A stretch of DNA of 6,081 bases. It comes from Flavobacteriia bacterium. GTDB lineage: Bacteria > Bacteroidota > Bacteroidia > Flavobacteriales > Schleiferiaceae. Below are positions 1 to 6,081 of this stretch, piece after piece. The notes under the pieces were generated by a model. It was not told the DNA's origin and ran no database searches. It saw only the letters and a list, made by a program, of their open reading frames with translations. The first letter of the stretch is position 1; the number at the start of each line of letters is the position of its first letter. Where the stretch lies: contig CATILC010000173.1 of NCBI GenBank assembly GCA_949516455.1, positions 1-6,081 of the forward strand, given 5' to 3'. The position numbers and the translations under genes are program-made.

Positions 1-257
1 ACTTTGCTGACATCCATCTGGTCCTTGTCCAGCACGCGCGCATTGGCCACTACTTCTTCGAGCTTGGCGATCTTCATCTCCAACAGGCCTTGTGCCTCCT
101 TGGCCGCATCGTATTCCGCATTTTCGGAGAGGTCTCCTTTGTCCCGCGCCTCCGCGATCTGCCGGGAAATGCTCGGGCGTTCGACGTCGCGAAGTTGATT
201 GAGTTCGTCCTTGAGTTTCTGAAGGCCTTCCTCGGTATAGTATGAAGTATTCGCCAT
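1..257 (-). CDS. greA: Transcription elongation factor GreA, N-terminal part (cut by window edge)
   Basis: GreA binds the secondary channel of RNA polymerase and stimulates cleavage of backtracked RNA so that stalled elongation complexes can resume. About 85 codons are visible. They read MANTSYYTEEGLQKLKDEL and continue with the family signature RDKGDLSENAEYDAAKEAQG at residues 38-57. This region forms the N-terminal coiled-coil, whose tip carries the acidic pair (D42 and E45 here, equivalent to D41 and E44 in E. coli GreA) that helps hold the catalytic Mg ion. The C-terminal FKBP-like domain lies outside the window. The ATG at 257 is chosen because the protein aligns with GreA from its first residues. 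No clear Shine-Dalgarno is seen, which is common in Bacteroidota. It is separated from the upstream PorV-like gene by 82 nt that hold a hairpin and a -7 box, so it is probably its own transcription unit. Confidence 0.97.
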   Translation of the reverse strand, partial: MANTSYYTEEGLQKLKDELNQLRDVERPSISRQIAEARDKGDLSENAEYDAAKEAQGLLEMKIAKLEEVVANARVLDKDQMDVSK

Positions 258-277
258 GATAATCAGCTATTAACGAA

Positions 278-301
278 GAAAGAGACCGGCTGGTCTCTTT
301 C
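278..301 (-). terminator. Perfect 10-bp stem-loop between the PorV-like gene and greA
   Basis: On the minus strand GAAAGAGACC, a 4-nt loop AGCC and GGTCTCTTTC form a perfect 10-bp inverted repeat. The 3' arm ends in pyrimidines and runs into TTCGTTAATAG, a weak T-tract. It begins 38 nt after the stop of the PorV-like gene and ends 20 nt before the greA ATG. It may be the intrinsic terminator of the upstream operon. It may instead be a structure in the greA 5' leader, because the promoter box at 307-314 lies upstream of it. The T-tract is not strong, so termination is inferred and not certain. Confidence 0.5.
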
Positions 302-306
302 CTGTG

Positions 307-314
307 CAAAGATA
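307..314 (-). promoter_or_regulatory. greA: Candidate Bacteroidota -7 promoter box for greA
   Basis: The minus strand reads TATCTTTG, an exact match to the Bacteroidota sigma-A -7 consensus TAnnTTTG, and is followed by CACAGG. A near copy (TATCTTTC) sits directly upstream. No TTTG or TTG -33 element is visible about 19-21 nt further upstream, but that element is often weak. Transcription would start about 5-7 nt downstream, near 300, giving greA a leader of about 45 nt that begins in or right at the hairpin. By eye this was the only TAnnTTTG match found on the minus strand of the window. Confidence 0.55.
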
Positions 315-339
315 GAAAGATAAAGGAGTCTGCTTCGGC

Positions 340-1383
340 TCAGAGATCGAACTGAACGGAAAGCGTGTGAATTCCATTGAACGGGTTGGTGGCTCTATAC
401 GCATAGTCCAAACCGAAATAACTGCTCGAACCTTTGCGAAGCGGAGCGCGGAAGGTCAAGCCGTAGTTCATTCCTGTGAGCGCCGTGGTCTTTTGTCCGT
501 CATCCACCCGATTGTCAAAATAAGCATAGCCCGCCCGGACCATTAGAAATTGCTTCCAGGCAAACTCCAGGCCTCCTGTGAATACATCCTTCTCAAATGA
601 ATTGGATTGAAAACTAAAGGCTGGGGTCATGCGGTATCCATCGGTGAACAAGAAGTCATAGCTCGCACCCAGACTCAGTTGAGAGGGCAGCTCAAAGGAA
701 GAAGACAACTGCTCATAGCTCTGACTGTAGCCACCCTGAGGCACGGGAAGCGTGATCGCATTGCCATCCCCTTCGAAGATCAAATTGGAACCCACATTCT
801 TCAGGGTGACCCCGAATTTGATCTGATCGTTCTCGCCGGTGATGTACTGCACACCCGCGTCTGCCATGATGGCCGAACCCGACAGATTGTTGATGCTCTG
901 ATTGAACGCTTTGATGGTCACGCCACCGTAAATGGTGTTGGTGAACTTTTGCGCATATGAAATACCCAAAACAATGGATGAGGGAGCGATCGTACCCACT
1001 CCGCCCTCGGGTTGATTGACCGTTGTGATATCCCACTCTCCGTAGTCGAAAGACGTCAGCGACAAGGCCAGAACACCACCATCCGAAACCCTTTGGCTCA
1101 GGCCGACCGTATTGATGCTGATGTCTGAGCCCATCAGCCACTGGGTGTTGGAGAACATCACTTCCGTACCGGAGGTGAAAGCCAATCCGGCAACGTTCAG
1201 ATAGGACGATTCCAATCCACGGACCGCGGAAATATTCGATCCACCCCAGCCAGCGCTTCTCGCCCATGGATTGATGAGCAATTCAAAGGCCGCAGCCGAT
1301 CCAACGCGTTGCGGGTTTCCTGCGAAGAGCGAGCTGGCCATGAATACTGCCGCCAGCGTCCCTATGATTGATCTTTTCTTCAT
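340..1383 (-). CDS. PorV/PorQ family outer-membrane beta-barrel protein (T9SS-associated type)
   Basis: A predicted 347-residue outer-membrane barrel. Residues 1-22 are a signal peptide (KKR n-region, hydrophobic core, SSLFA-G). The mature N-terminus carries the family signature: ELLINPWARSAGWGGSNISA at residues 34-53, then NVAGLA at 63-68, which corresponds to the usual NPAGLA. The rest alternates in beta-strand style (for example YGGVTIKAFNQ, LSLGASYDF, MVRAGYAYFDNR) and ends in a short barrel-closing strand, HTLSVQFDL. In T9SS bacteria, PorV shuttles secreted proteins with a C-terminal sorting domain from the translocon to the attachment complex, and PorQ and relatives form a wider family. 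This copy sits directly behind a gene for a very large secreted protein with such a C-terminal domain, which suggests a dedicated partner; that is inference. The ATG at 1383 gives the best signal peptide. In-frame ATGs at 1392 and 1404 are alternatives, the latter overlapping the upstream stop. It may be a paralogue and not the housekeeping porV, so no symbol is given. Confidence 0.88.
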   Translation of the reverse strand: MKKRSIIGTLAAVFMASSLFAGNPQRVGSAAAFELLINPWARSAGWGGSNISAVRGLESSYLNVAGLAFTSGTEVMFSNTQWLMGSDISINTVGLSQRVSDGGVLALSLTSFDYGEWDITTVNQPEGGVGTIAPSSIVLGISYAQKFTNTIYGGVTIKAFNQSINNLSGSAIMADAGVQYITGENDQIKFGVTLKNVGSNLIFEGDGNAITLPVPQGGYSQSYEQLSSSFELPSQLSLGASYDFLFTDGYRMTPAFSFQSNSFEKDVFTGGLEFAWKQFLMVRAGYAYFDNRVDDGQKTTALTGMNYGLTFRAPLRKGSSSYFGLDYAYRATNPFNGIHTLSVQFDL

Positions 1384-1406
1384 CGTTCGCATTTCAAGAT
1401 TCATCA
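1381..1406 (-). other. Stop/start junction TGATG between the giant secreted protein and the PorV-like gene
   Basis: The upstream stop TGA (1406-1404) shares its A with an in-frame ATG (1404-1402) of the PorV-like reading frame. The preferred signal-peptide start is 21 nt further on, at 1383. Either start leaves no room for a separate promoter, so co-transcription and probable translational coupling follow. No Shine-Dalgarno stands out before either ATG. A start at 1404 would add seven residues (MNLEMRT) ahead of the signal peptide. Confidence 0.6.
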
Positions 1407-4400
1407 GAATGAGTTCAAGTCCACAGGACGCATGGTTCCAAACCACTTGACGACTTTTTCGCCAAGCTCACCAGCGTCGATATGAAGGATATATACCCCA
1501 CTGGATATGGGCACATTGTAGTTATTTCGGAGGTCCCATTCAACAAATGTGAGGGTGTTGTCCTTTCTGATCTGGCGAACACGCGTGCCGTTGAGTCCGT
1601 AGATCGAGATCGTACAGCGCTCGGGCAAATTGGTGATCTTGACAATGTTGTCCAGCTGAGAATCTTCGTAATACGATGATGCATAGTAAGGGTTGGGGAC
1701 CACCCGGATCAGGTCCAAAGCGTTCTCTGCCACATTCACATCATTGGCGCGCGCAGCAATGGACTTGGTCGAAAACTCATAGCGAGGGAATCCAGAATAG
1801 GCCGGATCTGTCTCGTAGCGCTCAAAGGGGCGATCCATTCGGAGCTTGATGGTCACATCCGATGGCATGGCTGGGCTGTAGGGATCTACAAAATCATATC
1901 CGCGTTCCGTTCTCGGAATGGCTGTCCACATCAGCGAACGGTTGAAGGCCACCTGATCCGGGACGATCCAGCGATCGATCTTGTCTTTCAGCGGGAAGTC
2001 ATCGATCGCGTCTCCCTTGTAGGTAATGTCTCTCAAATTCAGTCCTTCTCTGAGACTTGGCGCAAAGACATAGATGTTGTGCAGACCGCCCATGACCAAT
2101 CCGCCATTGATGCTGTTGGCGGGCACCTGGAAGACAGTGCTGGTTGGATTCCAAAGCATGTCCGCCCCGTTCTCACTGATCAACCACGAATTCTCACCAA
2201 AGGCCATGCAGAGCCTTTGACCCGTTTCCACATCTACTGCATAACCCGGAAAGTAACTCCATCCAGGCTCGAGATTCGGATCTTCGATGAGCTGATCGCC
2301 CTGTAGCTTGTAGCTCGTGCCCTGCCGCAGACGCCACTTTTCCACATTCCCAACGGTCAGTCCTGGGTCTTCGCCCATCTCGAAAACAGGAACACGCGTC
2401 CACTTCGTCCGATCGCTGGTGACCACAACGTCCACGCTGTGGATGTCTTGGATATTTGGACGCGATTGCTGGCTTTCATTCACCGCCAATGCCGGACCGT
2501 AACCGATGGTGAAGTTCGAATACGCACGGAATAAATGGCTTGCGAAGGCATAAGGCCCCCATTGACTCTCGAGGATATTTCCGAAGAAATTCAGCGGATC
2601 ACCACCATAATCACCATAGGTTCCAGCTGCTGTGCCGTCGGCTCCATTGGTATTTGGACCCGCGAGTATCCAATTGAAGGCATCGTACCCTTCTCCATCT
2701 GGAATGAAGGACAACCATGGAATCTGCGGATCTTCAAATAGGATCTCTCCACCGATCACCCCATTGTTGCGAATTCCGTCTTCATCGTTACCGGGCGCGA
2801 GAACATCTTCAACAGTAAGGGACATGCCCAGCTCTGGGATGATCTGCTCTGCCTTGACCGCCAGAGTTGTGTCGGACTCAGCCAGTACCGCGCCATTGGT
2901 GATGTCGTAGATGCTCCAGCGTGCAGATGCACCAACCGTATCGAACTCCAGGACATAATCTCCTGCAGGAACCCTCTTGGGATCGACCACTTTGAGATCG
3001 ACCGGCGCAAAACCTTTCTCGTAGGTGAACTCATCCAACTGGAAATCGCGAACGATGAGTTCCTTATCGCTCTCTGTAATGTCAATGAATCGGCCCGAGT
3101 TGCCCATTCCGGCTACGCGCTTCACATCCACGCCATCGCCATACTGAGCGTTGATGACCAAACCGTTCTGCTCTGGAGAGGTGAGATGAGGGATGGCCAG
3201 GTATTCAAGGTTGTTCAGACGACCTGCGATGTAGGGAACCTTTTGATTGGTCCCTGACGGTGCCTGGTTCACGTAAGAAGAATAGTCATTATGACCGTAG
3301 GCCACCACCGTGAAGTAGTACTCCTTGTTGTTGACCAATCGGCGATCGCCCTCTGCAAAGGCGTCTTCCAATACACGGAATGAGTGCTGTACTCCTTCGT
3401 TGTTGTACTGCAGGGTCATCAGCTGAGGGACGTCGGCTTCCATTTCGTCATCACGGGTATAGTTGATGATCTTGGTGATGCCGTTCTCGATGTCGCACTG
3501 GGCCACCAGGCGACTCAGGCTCGGATCGTAGATATCCGAAACGGTCACATTGGCATTGGCCAGTTGGAACACTTGGTACCCTTCAAATACATAATTGTAA
3601 TAGCGAAGAGAATCGGATTCCTTGTTGAAGTTCCCCACGTGCGGTGGAATGGTCGGATCGAACTCGTAATAACCCAGACCGAAGTTGTTGCTTGTGCTTG
3701 GATTGGTCAGCGTGATGACCAACTCCCGATCGAGCTCGACGATCTCCATATCCGGTGCTGTCGGGCCATCGAGTACCTGGAAGCAGTTGTCGAATAGGTT
3801 TTGCGCCTTGTCGTCGGCGATGATCACCTTGTCGACAGAAGCAAACGGGTCCGAATTGGTAAAGTCTCTTGCCCAGACCACCCCTGTCGTGATGAAGTTC
3901 AGAGCGCCAGGTGCCAGTGAGAAAGGACCCGCTGAGTGCAGCCCGCGCTTGTCCGCCTGATTGTTGGGGCTCTCATACCAATTGGTGGATGCCACAGGCG
4001 CAGTGATCCCCGTGGTATCGAAAGTGCTTCCCGGATAGGCATAGAGCGTACGCTGTCCTGAACCGTCGTTGGTAAAGCCATCCCCATTGCCCGGGTTGAA
4101 GGGCCCAGAAGGTGTCTCCACCACCAATGGGTTACCGTTCTTCCACAGATTGCGCATGTAGTTGTAGAATTCGGCTGCGTTATCTGGATCGGAAGTTTGC
4201 GCAATGTTGGTGGTTCCTCCGTTGTTGTAATACATGAATCCGGACATGATGATCCGTTCATTCAGGCCGGTCAGCGGATCCTCCGGACGACACAAACCAG
4301 TGACCGGATCGCGTACCCCATCCGGGCAGCCGTCGCGGTCGTTGTCCAGGCCGTCAAAGTAATCGGCGAATGGACCCTGGAAAAAGTCAAAGCCCACGGC

Positions 4401-5426
4401 TGGCGGGAAAGTTCCATAACCAAAGGCACCTTCATCGTCTGCGTCACCATTGTAGCAATAGCCCAATCCTCTGGGGATATCGCAACCGATGATGTCATCG
4501 AGGTAGTTACCGAGATCCGGATCGAACCATGTACTGAAGAAGGTATTGGTCAGACGGAAGGTGGACTTATTCAGAATACGATAGTTGTTGAAGGTCATGT
4601 TGTTGACCTCGTCATTCGTGCTGAAGGCAAAGGCTTGCGCACGGATCTCAAACCCAAGCGCGCCGGCTTGTGTCTCGGTATGCACATTTCCGCGATCGTT
4701 GTAGACCCACCAGATCGTCTCGTCTCCGTACACCAGATCCACTTCCTTCTTCGTACAGTCGAAAGACTTGTCGAGGTCATATGCTGGATAATCCACCGTT
4801 GGATCGTAGACCAGGTCGCCATCGCGATCGACGAAAGGCGCGAGGACATAAGGCAATTCGCCTTCTACGCCATTTCCTGGCCATTCCTGAATGCGCAGTG
4901 GGATGCTGTATCCGGGGAAATTTTTGGATTCATCACAGTTCGGATCGTCTTTACATTCAAGCCATGCTCTGTGGACTTCTACCTCCTCTCGATACATGAA
5001 CCAATGTCTGTCGTACTTGTCGCAGACCGACTTATCGACAGAAGCCGACCCATCGCTGGTCAGTGGCCCCGTCCAATAGTCGTTGCCGCGGCTTCTGTAG
5101 GTCATGGCCGCCAGCTTCAGCTGGTTTCCCTCGTCCACACCGCCGAGCCAAAGAGCACCTGCAAACATGGAGTGGCGTCCTCCCCCTTTGGGCACCTCAT
5201 AGCGCGCCTGGTTCAGATCCCACCACATATCTCCACCGGCCAAAATGGTCGCACGGACATTGTTGATGCTCAGATCGCTCTGGGCCGTAGCAGGTGTACA
5301 CAATTCTTCCATCACCTTGAGCGTCGGATCACTCTTGCCACTTTTCCCTTTATAGGGCGGCTCCTTCGCCTCTAAAGAGGCAGCGAAGGTGAAGAGGATC
5401 AGACCGTATGTAAATACATTCTTCAT
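1404..5426 (-). CDS. Giant secreted protein with fibronectin III-like region and T9SS/FlgD-like C-terminal domain
   Basis: A 1340-residue exported protein of unproven function. Residues 1-20 are a signal peptide (MKNVFTYGLILFTFAASLEA, then KE). The first half is rich in W, Y, G and D and has two Ca-binding-type aspartate loops: DRDGDLVYDP at 200-209 and DNDRDGCPDG at 361-370, like thrombospondin type 3 repeats. Nine of its 13 cysteines fall before residue 380. Residues about 552-714 look fibronectin III-like and end in NKEYYFTVVAYGHND. The middle (about 740-1230) is beta-rich without a domain I recognise. Residues about 1239-1340 form a C-terminal beta-sandwich with VVPNPYY, SIYGLNGTRVR, WDLRNN and SSGVYILHI, as in T9SS sorting or FlgD-like domains. 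No enzyme motif is visible. The ATG at 5426 is chosen over an upstream in-frame TTG at 5447 because it starts a perfect signal peptide. It lies 25 nt after the TonB receptor stop and overlaps or nearly abuts the PorV-like gene, so all three are probably one operon. The reading frame is intact, and the protein is likely surface-bound or released. Confidence 0.92.
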   Translation of the reverse strand: MKNVFTYGLILFTFAASLEAKEPPYKGKSGKSDPTLKVMEELCTPATAQSDLSINNVRATILAGGDMWWDLNQARYEVPKGGGRHSMFAGALWLGGVDEGNQLKLAAMTYRSRGNDYWTGPLTSDGSASVDKSVCDKYDRHWFMYREEVEVHRAWLECKDDPNCDESKNFPGYSIPLRIQEWPGNGVEGELPYVLAPFVDRDGDLVYDPTVDYPAYDLDKSFDCTKKEVDLVYGDETIWWVYNDRGNVHTETQAGALGFEIRAQAFAFSTNDEVNNMTFNNYRILNKSTFRLTNTFFSTWFDPDLGNYLDDIIGCDIPRGLGYCYNGDADDEGAFGYGTFPPAVGFDFFQGPFADYFDGLDNDRDGCPDGVRDPVTGLCRPEDPLTGLNERIIMSGFMYYNNGGTTNIAQTSDPDNAAEFYNYMRNLWKNGNPLVVETPSGPFNPGNGDGFTNDGSGQRTLYAYPGSTFDTTGITAPVASTNWYESPNNQADKRGLHSAGPFSLAPGALNFITTGVVWARDFTNSDPFASVDKVIIADDKAQNLFDNCFQVLDGPTAPDMEIVELDRELVITLTNPSTSNNFGLGYYEFDPTIPPHVGNFNKESDSLRYYNYVFEGYQVFQLANANVTVSDIYDPSLSRLVAQCDIENGITKIINYTRDDEMEADVPQLMTLQYNNEGVQHSFRVLEDAFAEGDRRLVNNKEYYFTVVAYGHNDYSSYVNQAPSGTNQKVPYIAGRLNNLEYLAIPHLTSPEQNGLVINAQYGDGVDVKRVAGMGNSGRFIDITESDKELIVRDFQLDEFTYEKGFAPVDLKVVDPKRVPAGDYVLEFDTVGASARWSIYDITNGAVLAESDTTLAVKAEQIIPELGMSLTVEDVLAPGNDEDGIRNNGVIGGEILFEDPQIPWLSFIPDGEGYDAFNWILAGPNTNGADGTAAGTYGDYGGDPLNFFGNILESQWGPYAFASHLFRAYSNFTIGYGPALAVNESQQSRPNIQDIHSVDVVVTSDRTKWTRVPVFEMGEDPGLTVGNVEKWRLRQGTSYKLQGDQLIEDPNLEPGWSYFPGYAVDVETGQRLCMAFGENSWLISENGADMLWNPTSTVFQVPANSINGGLVMGGLHNIYVFAPSLREGLNLRDITYKGDAIDDFPLKDKIDRWIVPDQVAFNRSLMWTAIPRTERGYDFVDPYSPAMPSDVTIKLRMDRPFERYETDPAYSGFPRYEFSTKSIAARANDVNVAENALDLIRVVPNPYYASSYYEDSQLDNIVKITNLPERCTISIYGLNGTRVRQIRKDNTLTFVEWDLRNNYNVPISSGVYILHIDAGELGEKVVKWFGTMRPVDLNSF
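1407..1712 (-). other. C-terminal sorting-type domain of the giant secreted protein
   Basis: This covers residues about 1239-1340. The motifs in order are LIRVVPNPYYASSYY, IVKITNLPERCTISIYGLNG, TFVEWDLRNNYNVPISSGVY and GEKVVKWFGTMRPVDLNSF. The PNP start, the (I/Y)GLNG turn, the WD(L) strand and the SGVY strand are hallmarks of T9SS type A/FlgD Ig-like domains. The tail after KWFG is longer than in ordinary type A domains, which usually end soon after a K-(L/V)-(L/V) strand. Assignment as a working T9SS signal is therefore likely but not certain. Confidence 0.7.
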
Positions 5427-5451
5427 TGTGGGTGTTTGGTTTTTCAAATGA

Positions 5452-6081
5452 TCAGAAGTTCAGCAGCATTCCGAGGCGTATCCGTCTGGGCAAACTGAAA
5501 TTGAAAGGACTGACCATGCGGATATTGTACAGGTCGATGAATGACTGTGTATTCACCTGGGACTGAATCACGTTCTGTGCCTGAGCAGAGGTCAGATAAC
5601 CATCATCCTCCGCACTGCCTGTATAGGGATATACGTTGAAGACGTTCCTTCTGTCGAGCACATTCAAGATCTGTACGTAGACGTTCAAACCGAGGTTCTT
5701 GTTGATCGGTATCTGCCGGTCGATGCGCATCTGCATATCTACCTGCCAGGGACGACGTGATCCGTTGACCTGACCGTCCAGCTGCACCGAACTCGAGCCT
5801 GCTGTGAGCGAATAGGCCTGCACCCTGCGCGAGTAAGGACGGCCAGAAGATCCGTTGATCAAGAGGTTGAGGCCCATTCCTTCGAAAAGCCGAAACTCAC
5901 CGAGCAATGGTCCATCATATGACTTTCCAGAACCGTAGCGGTAGTCGAAATTCACTGTGACATTGTGCCGCACATCGTAAGTAAGTGGCAGTATGTAGCG
6001 CAGATTGGGTTGGCCCGATCGCGCAATGTTCGCCCCTGAGTTTGGCCCAGAACCCGATCCTTGTGCGAATTGCAAGGTATA
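5452..6081 (-). CDS. TonB-dependent receptor-like outer-membrane protein, C-terminal part (cut by window edge)
   Basis: The last 210 or so residues of an outer-membrane beta-barrel, open at the right edge. The frame continues to the end of the window (YTLQFAQGSGSG), so the TTG at 6075 is not a start. Typical late-barrel strands of TonB-dependent receptors are visible: NLRYILPLTYDVRHNVTVNF (about residues 27-46), the penultimate NVYVQILNVLDRRNVFNVYP with the following TGSAEDDGYL, and a final strand RRIRLGMLLNF ending in the C-terminal aromatic residue used for Bam-mediated insertion. Full-length members have a signal peptide, often a CarboxypepD_reg-like domain, a plug and a 22-strand barrel; all of those would lie outside the window. 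Such receptors import large or scarce nutrients with energy from TonB. The substrate cannot be told from this fragment. The stop lies 25 nt before the giant secreted protein, so the two are probably co-transcribed. Confidence 0.88.
   Translation of the reverse strand, partial: YTLQFAQGSGSGPNSGANIARSGQPNLRYILPLTYDVRHNVTVNFDYRYGSGKSYDGPLLGEFRLFEGMGLNLLINGSSGRPYSRRVQAYSLTAGSSSVQLDGQVNGSRRPWQVDMQMRIDRQIPINKNLGLNVYVQILNVLDRRNVFNVYPYTGSAEDDGYLTSAQAQNVIQSQVNTQSFIDLYNIRMVSPFNFSLPRRIRLGMLLNF

Noticed and set aside
4..198. Plus-strand 64-codon open frame at the left edge
   Set aside because: It is antisense to the clear GreA N-terminus, and the translation is low-complexity Ser/Ala/Arg without homology that I recognise.
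713..1267. Minus-strand 184-codon open frame inside the PorV-like gene
   Set aside because: It is a frame-shifted reading of the PorV-like gene, rich in W, R, H and G, with no family features, while the main frame is intact across the same bases.
3829..5046. Short repeated string TCGACAGAAGC near 3832 and 5035
   Set aside because: Only about 11 bases, both encode the local peptide (A)SVDK in the same gene, and there are no further copies or flanking symmetry; chance or codon reuse explains it.
4197..5375. Long plus-strand open frame (392 codons) antisense to the giant secreted protein
   Set aside because: It lies wholly inside a coding frame with a clear signal peptide and recognisable domains. 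Its translation has no recognisable family, no signal peptide and an unnatural composition. It is a shadow of the codon pattern on the other strand.
5427..5447. Upstream TTG start for the giant secreted protein
   Set aside because: It would add seven residues (KNQTPT-type) before an ATG that opens a textbook signal peptide; the ATG at 5426 is preferred.
6073..6075. TTG as the start of the TonB receptor-like gene
   Set aside because: The frame stays open to the window edge and the visible part is only the C-terminal barrel, so the true start lies outside the window.

Overview
The window comes from a Bacteroidota genome. Three things support this: the greA N-terminus looks like Bacteroidota GreA, there is a Bacteroidota-type -7 promoter box (TAnnTTTG) in the one sizeable intergenic gap, and the gene content is an outer-membrane set linked to the type IX secretion system (T9SS). 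All genes lie on the minus strand, so the order of transcription runs from right to left. I cannot name the genus. A lineage such as Saprospiria, Cytophagia or a marine Flavobacteriales group would fit, but that is inference.

In transcription order: (1) 6081-5452 is the C-terminal beta-barrel end of a TonB-dependent receptor-like protein, cut by the window edge. (2) 5426-1404 is a 1340-residue secreted protein with a signal peptide, aspartate-rich Ca-binding-type loops, a fibronectin III-like region and a C-terminal T9SS sorting-type/FlgD-like beta-sandwich. (3) 1383-340 (or 1404-340) is a PorV/PorQ-family outer-membrane protein. (4) A hairpin and a -7 promoter box lie between 258 and 339. 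(5) 257-1 is the N-terminal part of greA, cut by the left edge.

Genes 1 to 3 are spaced by 25 nt and by about -1 to +20 nt, so they look like one operon. The natural reading is a cell-envelope module: an outer-membrane receptor or transporter, a very large surface-exposed or secreted protein, and a PorV-like barrel that may help carry that protein through the T9SS. greA is a housekeeping transcription factor gene and probably a separate transcription unit. No RNA genes, mobile elements, CRISPR arrays or large repeats are visible. There is no gene-free stretch over 300 bases.
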